From the NCBI GenBank assembly GCA_964360375.1, contig CAYHWG010000012.1, positions 1 through 21,868 of the forward strand: DNA of 21,868 bases. The letters run 5' to 3'. A program made the position numbers and the translations under genes. This document shows, piece after piece, positions 1-5,894 of this stretch. A model generated the notes under the pieces. It had not been told where the DNA came from. It saw only the letters and a list, made by a program, of their open reading frames with translations, and did not search any database. Every line of letters begins with the position of its first letter. Within the stretch, counting starts at the first letter, position 1. The DNA comes from XYB2-FULL-45-11 sp964360375 (GTDB taxonomy: Bacteria; Patescibacteriota; Patescibacteriia; UBA9934; GWF2-40-263).

Positions 1-102
1 ATTTTTCTGTGGTGTGGCGAGCTTGTCGAGCAGTGGCGGGGCTGGCTTCCTTAGTGGGGGTTTTGCTCAAAGAATGTTCGAACTTCGTCCAAAAAACACC
101 GC

Positions 103-145
103 CACCCTACGCTCTGGCGGATGTCTTTATCCAGAGCGTAGGGTG
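103..145. repeat. Perfect 15-bp inverted repeat, 13-nt spacer
   Basis: The left arm CACCCTACGCTCTGG (103-117) is the exact reverse complement of the right arm CCAGAGCGTAGGGTG (131-145). It has no T-tract, so it is not an ordinary terminator. It shares bases 143-145 with the next inverted repeat. Confidence 0.85.
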
Positions 146-174
146 TCACCCGAAGCTTCAGCGAAGGGTGACAC
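143..174. repeat. 9-bp inverted repeat GTGTCACCC / GGGTGACAC
   Basis: The arms at 143-151 and 166-174 are perfect complements around a 14-nt centre that contains the palindrome GAAGCTTC. It sits directly against the preceding inverted repeat, which makes a compound palindromic cluster of the kind seen in intergenic repeat families. The family is not identified. Confidence 0.8.
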
Positions 175-245
175 AAAGTAAGTTGATCAGCCAGAGCTTC
201 GGGTGGCCTTTGGCCATGAGATAGAATTTATGGTCTGAAAAAACC

Positions 246-267
246 GACAGATTGACTGTCTTTTTTT
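246..267 (+). terminator. Intrinsic terminator, plus strand
   Basis: The stem GACAG-ATTGA-CTGTC (246-260) is followed by seven T (261-267). The A-run before the stem would extend pairing with the T-run. It would end transcription coming from the left of the window. The short stem makes it moderate in strength. Confidence 0.6.
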
Positions 268-281
268 GTTTATTTCACCTT

Positions 282-314
282 ATCAAAATTCAAAAAATAT
301 GGTGTAATTTTGAT
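282..314. repeat. 9-bp AT-rich inverted repeat
   Basis: ATCAAAATT (282-290) and AATTTTGAT (306-314) are perfect complements with a 15-nt loop. It lies between two terminators in otherwise featureless DNA. Function unknown; chance cannot be excluded for so AT-rich a pair. Confidence 0.5.
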
Positions 315-344
315 GCAATCGAGGAAGCTTAAATCTGTTCCCCC

Positions 345-384
345 AGATAAAAATACTCGAGAATAATCTCGAGTATTTTTATCT
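345..384 (-). terminator. Long hairpin terminator of the lipoprotein gene
   Basis: The arms AGATAAAAATACTCGAG (345-361) and CTCGAGTATTTTTATCT (368-384) form a perfect 17-bp stem with a 6-nt loop. It begins six bases beyond the TAA of the lipoprotein gene. The T-tract lies inside the distal arm, so it can act in either direction. Confidence 0.8.
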
Positions 385-389
385 TAAAG

Positions 390-869
390 TTATTTTAACG
401 TTATTATCGTCTCAGGCGGAAGTGTGAATGTCGACATTACCCTATGTGGAAAGACTTCTCCTTCTTCTGTTTTAATTTCTTCCTGAATTTGTAATGTGTT
501 TTCATTTTTTATAAAAATCAGATCATTTTGAAGTCCAGCCCAATAATATCCCTTTCGGCCAATCTCTGTGCCTGAAATAAGCGTTTCTTTTTTTCCGACG
601 TTGTTTATTCCAATAAATAACGACTGGTTTATAACGCCTGTTAAAATCACCTCTTGTCCAGAAGGTTGATCCTTCTCCATTTGTAATTTAACTTCCACTA
701 TTAATATTTTTTGTGGGACCGGATTCGAATTTTCCTGAACTGCTGAAGCTTCTGTTTGCGTTGGTTGTACGACCACCTCAGGAATTTGAATTGTTGATGG
801 AACAGATTGGTTACACCCAACCCCTAAAAGAATGAAGGAGCCGAGCATGACGGAGAAAATATTTTTCAT
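390..869 (-). CDS. Putative lipoprotein of unknown function
   Basis: About 159 residues, not recognised as a named family. The start is set at the ATG at 869, because from there the protein opens as a lipoprotein signal: Lys2, a hydrophobic run and LLGVGC with the lipidated Cys at residue 19. Upstream in-frame codons would bury this signal. The lipobox is imperfect, with Gly rather than Leu at -3. A Pro/Thr/Gln-rich linker (about 20-55) follows, then a beta-rich C-terminal domain. The product is probably anchored outside the membrane by Lgt, which is encoded at 3362-4114. A weak -10 (TACAGT, 877-882) ends seven bases before the ATG and there is no Shine-Dalgarno. The gene is divergent from zwf, with only 31 bases between the two start codons. 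Confidence 0.7.
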   Translation of the reverse strand: MKNIFSVMLGSFILLGVGCNQSVPSTIQIPEVVVQPTQTEASAVQENSNPVPQKILIVEVKLQMEKDQPSGQEVILTGVINQSLFIGINNVGKKETLISGTEIGRKGYYWAGLQNDLIFIKNENTLQIQEEIKTEEGEVFPHRVMSTFTLPPETIITLK

Positions 870-900
870 ATGGTAAACTGTAACCTGAAAGTGACTCCCT

Positions 901-2355
901 ATGCAAACACTGAATAAACCGACCATACTTGTGATCTTTGGCGCGACTGGCGATGTTGTCGCGAGAAAAGTGATTCCTTCCTTATATCACTTGTTTCGCT
1001 CGAAACAGCTGCCACAGATGTTTTGTATCATCGGTTTCTCTCGTCGAGAACAGGATGATCGAGTATTTCGTGATTATATTCGTGAGATGCTCACAAAACA
1101 TGTCTCACTCCCACCCCCCTCTAACTCCCCCCTCGGGCAGGGGGGAGAACATGTAAATGACGTCAACACATTTCTCGAATTATTCTCTTATGTCCGTGCC
1201 GAACTCGATAAACCAGAAGATTACACTCGGCTTGGAGAAAAACTTGGGCTCATAGACGGTGAATGGAAAACATGTGCACATAAATTATTTTATCTTGCTG
1301 TTCCTCCATCGTTGTATACACCAATTTTAAACAGTCTTTCCATTTCTCGATTAACAGAATCGTGCGGTGAGGATGGTGTTTGGACACGCGTGCTTGTTGA
1401 AAAACCGATCGGGACAAATCAAGCAACCGCAGAAACAATCGATACGCAGCTTTCACAATTGTTCAAGGAAGAACAAATTTATCGCATCGAGCATTACCTC
1501 GCAAAAGAAATGGTACGCACTATTTTGGCGTTTCGATTCCGAAATGATCTGTTCGAGTCGATTTGGAATCACGAACAGATTGAATCTGTGCATGTGCATC
1601 TGCATGAAACATTGGGTGTAGAAAAGCGCGGTAGTTTTTATGATGCGCTCGGCACCCTTCGTGATGTCGGACAAAATCACCTCTTGCAATTACTCGCGCT
1701 CATCGCGATGGACAAGCCTTCAAGCCTTGAACCGGATGCCATACGTCATGAACGCGCAGCGATTCTTTCACATCTGAAGCCTATGTCGCTTGCAGATATT
1801 CAATCGAATACATTTCGTGCTCAATATAATGGGTATCGCGAAATTATCGGTGTAGACCAACAATCGAATACGGAAACGTATTTTCGATTAACAGCCGAAG
1901 TTCAGACGGAACGTTGGAGTGGAGTCCCATTTATTCTTGATGCAGGAAAAAGAATCTCCAACATAAAAAAAGAGATTGTGATCACCTTTAAGCACCCAAC
2001 ACCTTGTTTATGTTCATCCGATACACATAAAAAAAATCGCATCGTGATATCCATGCAACCAGAAGAGGCGATCAAAATTGAATTTACCGCAAAGAAACCC
2101 GGAAGCACGATGGAAATGGAGCAGCGCACCATTGATTTTTTGTTGCGCCCAAAAGACTCGATTGCCCAATACGTTGAGGAATACGCCCAAGTCCTTCTCG
2201 ACGCCATACGTGGTGATCAAACATTGTTTGTGAATACACAGGAACTTCAAGCGATGTGGAAATTCATCGATCCCATTGTGGACGCATGGAAACGCGATGA
2301 CGTACCCCTTAGAACCTATGAGCCAGACACAAACGAACCGACAAGGATCATTTGA
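901..2355 (+). CDS. zwf: Glucose-6-phosphate 1-dehydrogenase
   Basis: Oxidises glucose-6-phosphate to 6-phosphogluconolactone with NAD(P)+, the entry to the oxidative pentose phosphate route in the cytoplasm. The 484 residues match the family length. The N-terminal dinucleotide fold has GATGD at 14-18, EKPIG lies at 167-171, and the catalytic His is His260 in DVGQNH. The signature usually written RIDHYLGKE reads RIEHYLAKE (195-203), so Asp is replaced by Glu and Gly by Ala. Residues about 69-84 (Pro-rich, then SPLGQGGE) are encoded by a GC-rich palindrome that the family lacks. No Shine-Dalgarno is visible. The next gene of the pathway is not in the window. The family assignment is firm; activity with the altered signature is inferred. 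Confidence 0.95.
   Translation: MQTLNKPTILVIFGATGDVVARKVIPSLYHLFRSKQLPQMFCIIGFSRREQDDRVFRDYIREMLTKHVSLPPPSNSPLGQGGEHVNDVNTFLELFSYVRAELDKPEDYTRLGEKLGLIDGEWKTCAHKLFYLAVPPSLYTPILNSLSISRLTESCGEDGVWTRVLVEKPIGTNQATAETIDTQLSQLFKEEQIYRIEHYLAKEMVRTILAFRFRNDLFESIWNHEQIESVHVHLHETLGVEKRGSFYDALGTLRDVGQNHLLQLLALIAMDKPSSLEPDAIRHERAAILSHLKPMSLADIQSNTFRAQYNGYREIIGVDQQSNTETYFRLTAEVQTERWSGVPFILDAGKRISNIKKEIVITFKHPTPCLCSSDTHKKNRIVISMQPEEAIKIEFTAKKPGSTMEMEQRTIDFLLRPKDSIAQYVEEYAQVLLDAIRGDQTLFVNTQELQAMWKFIDPIVDAWKRDDVPLRTYEPDTNEPTRII
1107..1150. repeat. GC-rich palindromic insert inside zwf
   Basis: CTCCCCCC (1125-1132) and GGGGGGAG (1140-1147) are perfect complements with a 7-nt loop, preceded by a C-rich stretch from about 1107. 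The element keeps the zwf frame open and adds roughly 15 residues between the Rossmann strand region and the next conserved block. Its base composition is unlike the surrounding AT-balanced coding DNA. It appears to belong to a different family from the CCTGCCGGCAGG elements in pilM and recJ. Confidence 0.75.
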
Positions 2356-2380
2356 CAAAATAGTATTTTTGTCCAATAAT
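2352..2380 (+). promoter_or_regulatory. Consensus promoter for the 2437 gene
   Basis: TTGACA (2352-2357), a 17-base spacer and AATAAT (2375-2380, 5 of 6) predict transcription from about 2387, giving a leader of about 50 nt. The -35 overlaps the zwf stop codon. The leader holds an interrupted stem (TCGG 2382-2385 and TTCA 2387-2390 with TGAA 2401-2404 and CCGA 2406-2409) and then the Shine-Dalgarno AGGAG (2426-2430), six bases before the ATG. Confidence 0.75.
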
Positions 2381-2436
2381 GTCGGCTTCAGACATTTGTT
2401 TGAATCCGAACATTCATATCACGTGAGGAGAAAATC

Positions 2437-2946
2437 ATGAGCATAAGATTTCTTTGCGCTCTTTGCGGACTCCCGCAGGATCTCTCGATTGGTCGTGAGA
2501 TCCTCACCTTCTCAATTGGGAGTATTTGCCGTAGCTGTTTCAAGGTTTGTGAAACAGAATTCACTGCAAAGGCGGCTCAATTTTCTCAGCCTGCGCAAGC
2601 AACAAAAACGATAAGTGATGAAAAATTCTCTATTTTACTGAAAACATTGTTTAAAGACATGATTCAAAAAGGCATCAAACGAGCACAAATTTATAACAAC
2701 ACCCCAGATCAAATGCTTGTCATGTACCAATTTGGTCAGACATGGAAACCGGCTCACAGACAAGACGGTTCCTTGTTTCCTTCATTCCTCGCATACACAA
2801 AACGTATTGTTGGTCTCGATATATCTGTTAGGGATATCACACAATCAGGTGAGATCGTCATGCAAGAAAATCTTATAAAACATCATTTTCATCTGACGTT
2901 CCATCATTCAACAGCCGCCGGAAATATTATCACGATCGCCTACTAA
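2437..2946 (+). CDS. Hypothetical protein with N-terminal Cys4 zinc-ribbon-like motif
   Basis: 169 residues, not recognised. The N-terminus carries CxxC at 8-11 (Cys-Ala-Leu-Cys) and Cys-Arg-Ser-Cys near 31-34, with a third Cys soon after, which suggests a small zinc-binding knuckle. The middle is Lys/Gln-rich and the C-terminal half looks like an alpha/beta domain with a His-rich strand near the end. No signal peptide or membrane segment is seen. This is one of only two genes in the window with a TTGACA-type promoter, a real leader and a clear Shine-Dalgarno, so it may be more strongly or conditionally expressed. It is followed by its own terminator and so appears monocistronic. Confidence 0.75.
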   Translation: MSIRFLCALCGLPQDLSIGREILTFSIGSICRSCFKVCETEFTAKAAQFSQPAQATKTISDEKFSILLKTLFKDMIQKGIKRAQIYNNTPDQMLVMYQFGQTWKPAHRQDGSLFPSFLAYTKRIVGLDISVRDITQSGEIVMQENLIKHHFHLTFHHSTAAGNIITIAY

Positions 2947-2948
2947 AT

Positions 2949-2979
2949 CTTGATCAAGATATCAAGGTTTTTTCTTTTT
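2949..2979 (+). terminator. Intrinsic terminator after the 2437 gene
   Basis: CTTGAT (2949-2954) pairs with ATCAAG (2961-2966), followed by GTTTTTTCTTTTT. An alternative 14-bp palindrome ATCTTGATCAAGAT (2947-2960) overlaps it. The T-tract also forms the upstream part of the next promoter. Confidence 0.7.
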
Positions 2980-2986
2980 CAAAAAA

Positions 2987-2995
2987 TGATACAAT
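2987..2995 (+). promoter_or_regulatory. Extended -10 promoter, leaderless start for the 3003 gene
   Basis: TG-A-TACAAT (2987-2995) is an extended -10 with 5 of 6 hexamer matches. Its last base lies seven bases before the ATG at 3003, so the transcript would begin at or within a few bases of the start codon. No Shine-Dalgarno is possible in that space. Confidence 0.65.
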
Positions 2996-3002
2996 AACGC
3001 AT

Positions 3003-3392
3003 ATGCAAAAACTGTTTTCCGGTCCTCTTCCTGATCATGGACGCAATATCATGCGGCGTTTTGGATATGGTGAATTGCGCAAATGGAACGGAGAAACGAG
3101 CTATGCGAAACGTGTGTCCGCAGCAAATTTTCCACGTTACCACGCATATATTGAAGACAAATCCGAAGGCTTACAAATCAATTTACACGTCGATCAAAAA
3201 GAAGCGAGTCACGAAGGCTCGCACGCGCACTCCGGTGAATATGACGGTCCTCTTGTTGAGGCAGAAATGGCGTATTTTACAAAAGCGATTACATCTTTAA
3301 AACAAGAACAACACAGTTCCCTTCCACAAGTCACCACTCCCATAGAACCAAAAAAATCAGCTCATGAAAAAAAGAGTAGATTTTGGAAATGA
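3003..3392 (+). CDS. Conserved-looking hypothetical protein
   Basis: 129 residues, not recognised. It has no signal peptide and no membrane segment. The core (about 20-95) mixes aromatic and charged residues. A His-rich stretch around 69-77 (SHEGSHAHSG) could bind metal. The C-terminus is a Lys-rich tail ending in RFWK. The start is fixed by the extended -10 just upstream. The last 31 bases overlap the convergent lgt gene (3362-3392), so the two 3' ends are complementary in mRNA. No function can be assigned. Confidence 0.65.
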   Translation: MQKLFSGPLPDHGRNIMRRFGYGELRKWNGETSYAKRVSAANFPRYHAYIEDKSEGLQINLHVDQKEASHEGSHAHSGEYDGPLVEAEMAYFTKAITSLKQEQHSSLPQVTTPIEPKKSAHEKKSRFWK

Positions 3393-4114
3393 TTTTTCTT
3401 CATGATCCATATTCCCGCAAACACCATCCCAATTGAAACGTATTGTGCAGGAGTGAGTGAAAAATAACGTGCATCGCCTATGCGCAAATAATCGAGGAGA
3501 AATCGAATGGTTCCGTGCAGAATCAAAAACGCGATAACAAATGTTCCCGCGTTTTGTTTTTTTCTTGCAAGGAATACAAATAAAACGAATAAGAGAAATC
3601 CTTCTATCGACAAATACAATCCATGATCGTGCCGCACACCATCCGGATATTTTACCCCGAGAATGAAGTGTGTAAGGGTGCCCGGATGGTCATGGATAAG
3701 AAAACAACCGATACGACCGATACCAAAACCGAGCGGTAAACCGTAGGCGGCGCAATCAGCATATCGCATTGCCGCTATTTTATGTTTTCGAAAGTAAAAA
3801 AGGAGGACGATGATTGCGCCGACAAAACCTCCCATCTCAGAAAATCCTCCTTGCCAAAATTTTAAAAGTTCAAGAGGATCTTTGAGATAGAGATCTGGAA
3901 AATAAATGATTTGAAATAATCTTGCCCCAACGAATGCGCCGACAATCACCCAAAACGCAAAATCCCAAACAATGTTTGGGTCAAGACCGTCTTGTTTTGC
4001 TTTTTTTGCTGCTACTCGCGTCGCAAAATAAATTCCAAGCGCCACCATGAGTCCCCAAACTTGAATGGGGATGAAGCCAATATGAATGACGGTATAGTGA
4101 AAATACGGAACCAT
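3362..4114 (-). CDS. lgt: Prolipoprotein diacylglyceryl transferase
   Basis: Moves diacylglycerol from phosphatidylglycerol onto the lipobox Cys of prolipoproteins in the cytoplasmic membrane. The start is set at the ATG at 4114, giving the typical opening MVPYFHY and 250 residues; a TTG at 4132 would abut the gatA stop. About seven hydrophobic segments are visible. The signature appears as GFGIGRIGCFLIHDHPG (129-145) with the essential Arg at 134, followed by LDYLR near 207-211 and the family-typical LTPAQY near 220. The segment that often carries a conserved His (GG.S.HGG) reads GGFSEMGG (89-96), so that His is absent. It is last in the ligA-gatC-gatA-lgt run. A substrate candidate is the lipoprotein at 390-869. 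Confidence 0.93.
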   Translation of the reverse strand: MVPYFHYTVIHIGFIPIQVWGLMVALGIYFATRVAAKKAKQDGLDPNIVWDFAFWVIVGAFVGARLFQIIYFPDLYLKDPLELLKFWQGGFSEMGGFVGAIIVLLFYFRKHKIAAMRYADCAAYGLPLGFGIGRIGCFLIHDHPGTLTHFILGVKYPDGVRHDHGLYLSIEGFLLFVLFVFLARKKQNAGTFVIAFLILHGTIRFLLDYLRIGDARYFSLTPAQYVSIGMVFAGIWIMKKNHFQNLLFFS

Positions 4115-4132
4115 ATGCACTGCAAGACACAA

Positions 4133-5578
4133 TTAAACTTCAGGACTCTCCTCATGCCACTTTGTCATCGCTTGATAAAACATGCCGACACGATAAAGCG
4201 TGTGTTCATCAAACGCGCGACCCATGAGTTGCAAACCAACAGGCAATCCGTTCGAAAATCCGCACGGAAGAGACATCGCCGGAATTGTGGCGAGATTTGC
4301 CGTGATCGTGTAAATGTCTGAGAGATACATCGTCATCGGATCATTAAATTTTTCACCAATATTCCAAGCAACGGACGGACTTGTTGGCGTGAGAATCACA
4401 TCAACCTTTTTTAATGCCTCATCAAAATCCTGCTTGATAAGTGTACGAATTTGAAGCGCTTTACGATAATAAGCGTCATAATATCCAGCGGAGAGTGTGT
4501 AGGACCCAAGCATGATGCGACGTTTGACTTCTTTTCCGAACCCTTCCCCGCGCGTACGTTCATAGGTGTCCGTGAGACTTGTGCCTGTTGAATGATATCC
4601 GTAACGTAATCCATCAAACCGTCCAAGGTTTGAACTGACTTCTGAAGGAACCAAAATATAATACGCCGCAAGCGCCTGTTCCGCGTGTGGCAAAGAAATT
4701 TCCGTAACAATCGCGCCTGCATCTTCAAGAACCTTTACCGCATCCATGATACGCAATCTGATTTCTTCGTCCATTCCCTTCAAAAAATATTCTTTCGGCA
4801 AACCGATACGCAATCCTTTTACATCACGCTCGATCAATTCAGGTATCGTCGTTGAATCAAGCTCAACGGACGTTGCGTCAAATGGATCTTTGCCCTCAAT
4901 CACTTGCATGACCAAAGCAGCGTCTTCAACGGTATGTGTCATCGGACCGATCTGATCTAAACTCGATGCCATCGGAATCAATCCATATCGAGAAACCCGT
5001 CCATAGGTTGGTTTGAGACCAACGATTCCACACATGGCTGCTGGTTGACGAACAGATCCACCTGTATCGGAACCAAGCGCACACGGAACAAATCCTGCCG
5101 ATACAGCCGCAGCCGAACCGCCGCTTGAACCTCCGGGAATCTTGGTGATATCCCACGGATTTTTTGTCGCCCCGTAATGTGAACTTTCCGTTGAAGAACC
5201 CATGGCAAATTCATCCATGTTTGCCCGCCCGATTAAAATTGCTCCAGCTGCACTCAGTCGATCAATTACGGTCGCATGGTAAGAGGATTTATATCCCTCC
5301 AATATTTGAGAGCCTGCTGTCATTTCCCAATCTTGCACAAGAATATTGTCCTTCACCAAAATAGGAATACCCGCAAGGACACCGAAAGATTCTCCATCTG
5401 CACGACGTTTATCAATCGCTTGCGCTTGATCTATAGCAGAATCTGAAACAGAAATCACCGCATTTAACGTTTCATTTTTTTGTTCAATTCTTGCAAGACA
5501 TGCACCAACAATTTGTTCACTTGTTGTATTCCCTGTTTCAAGATCTCTTGAGAGTTGTCGAATGGTTTTATGGATCAT
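4133..5578 (-). CDS. gatA: Asp-tRNA(Asn)/Glu-tRNA(Gln) amidotransferase subunit A
   Basis: Releases ammonia from glutamine for transamidation of mischarged Glu-tRNA(Gln) or Asp-tRNA(Asn) within GatCAB. The 481 residues match full length. The amidase-signature triad is complete: Lys76 in LVKDN, cis-Ser151 in GGSSGGS and nucleophile Ser175 in DTGGSVRQPA. It starts at the ATG at 5578, five bases after gatC, and is followed directly by lgt. GatB is not in the window and must be encoded elsewhere. This indicates that the organism uses the indirect route for at least one amide tRNA. Confidence 0.97.
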   Translation of the reverse strand: MIHKTIRQLSRDLETGNTTSEQIVGACLARIEQKNETLNAVISVSDSAIDQAQAIDKRRADGESFGVLAGIPILVKDNILVQDWEMTAGSQILEGYKSSYHATVIDRLSAAGAILIGRANMDEFAMGSSTESSHYGATKNPWDITKIPGGSSGGSAAAVSAGFVPCALGSDTGGSVRQPAAMCGIVGLKPTYGRVSRYGLIPMASSLDQIGPMTHTVEDAALVMQVIEGKDPFDATSVELDSTTIPELIERDVKGLRIGLPKEYFLKGMDEEIRLRIMDAVKVLEDAGAIVTEISLPHAEQALAAYYILVPSEVSSNLGRFDGLRYGYHSTGTSLTDTYERTRGEGFGKEVKRRIMLGSYTLSAGYYDAYYRKALQIRTLIKQDFDEALKKVDVILTPTSPSVAWNIGEKFNDPMTMYLSDIYTITANLATIPAMSLPCGFSNGLPVGLQLMGRAFDEHTLYRVGMFYQAMTKWHEESPEV

Positions 5579-5583
5579 AAAAA

Positions 5584-5883
5584 TTATTCTTTCCCTTCAA
5601 TTGCTGCGGGAACCTCGAGCAGATCTCCGACGTGATTTGTGAATAGGGTGACCGCGCGATCACGAAGCGTTGAATCGCAGGATTCGACATCTTCGCGAAA
5701 CACATTTGAGACGGCGACCGCATGTTGCAATTCCGGCACATTTATTGTGTCGATCGATTGCAATTTAGCAACATATTCCAAGATGGAACCGAGTTGTTCT
5801 CGATAGGTGGGAATTTCTTCATCCGTCAAATGAAGTCTCGATAACTTGGCGATTTTTATAACGTCCTCGTCTGTGAATGTCAT
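5584..5883 (-). CDS. gatC: Asp/Glu-tRNA amidotransferase subunit C
   Basis: A 99-residue GatC that wraps between GatA and GatB and stabilises the heterotrimer. It shows the typical start (TDEDVIKIAKLSRLHL at 4-19), a helix ending in Gln-Leu-Gly-Ser-Ile-Leu-Glu-Tyr (29-36), and a C-terminal extended segment with REDV near 63 and the closing VPAAIEG. It begins 11 bases after the ligA stop and sits five bases before gatA, so all three are likely cotranscribed. A weak TAATCG box lies in the ligA/gatC gap, but I do not call a promoter there. Confidence 0.95.
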   Translation of the reverse strand: MTFTDEDVIKIAKLSRLHLTDEEIPTYREQLGSILEYVAKLQSIDTINVPELQHAVAVSNVFREDVESCDSTLRDRAVTLFTNHVGDLLEVPAAIEGKE

Positions 5884-5894
5884 AGTTGGTTCGA

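Larger units (their letters stand above)
1..245. other. Non-coding left edge, rich in inverted repeats
   Basis: No convincing gene is visible here. Two plus-strand frames stay open from the window edge to about base 180 and base 224, but their translations run through palindromic DNA and resemble no protein I recognise. The last part (about 103-210) holds two perfect inverted repeats and a third partial copy of the AGCTTCGGGTG motif near 195-205. A 3' gene end entering from the left cannot be excluded, because a terminator follows at 246. Confidence 0.5.

Noticed and set aside
9..224. 71-codon plus-strand frame at the window edge
   Set aside because: It runs through two perfect inverted repeats, and another frame is open over the same DNA; neither resembles a protein.
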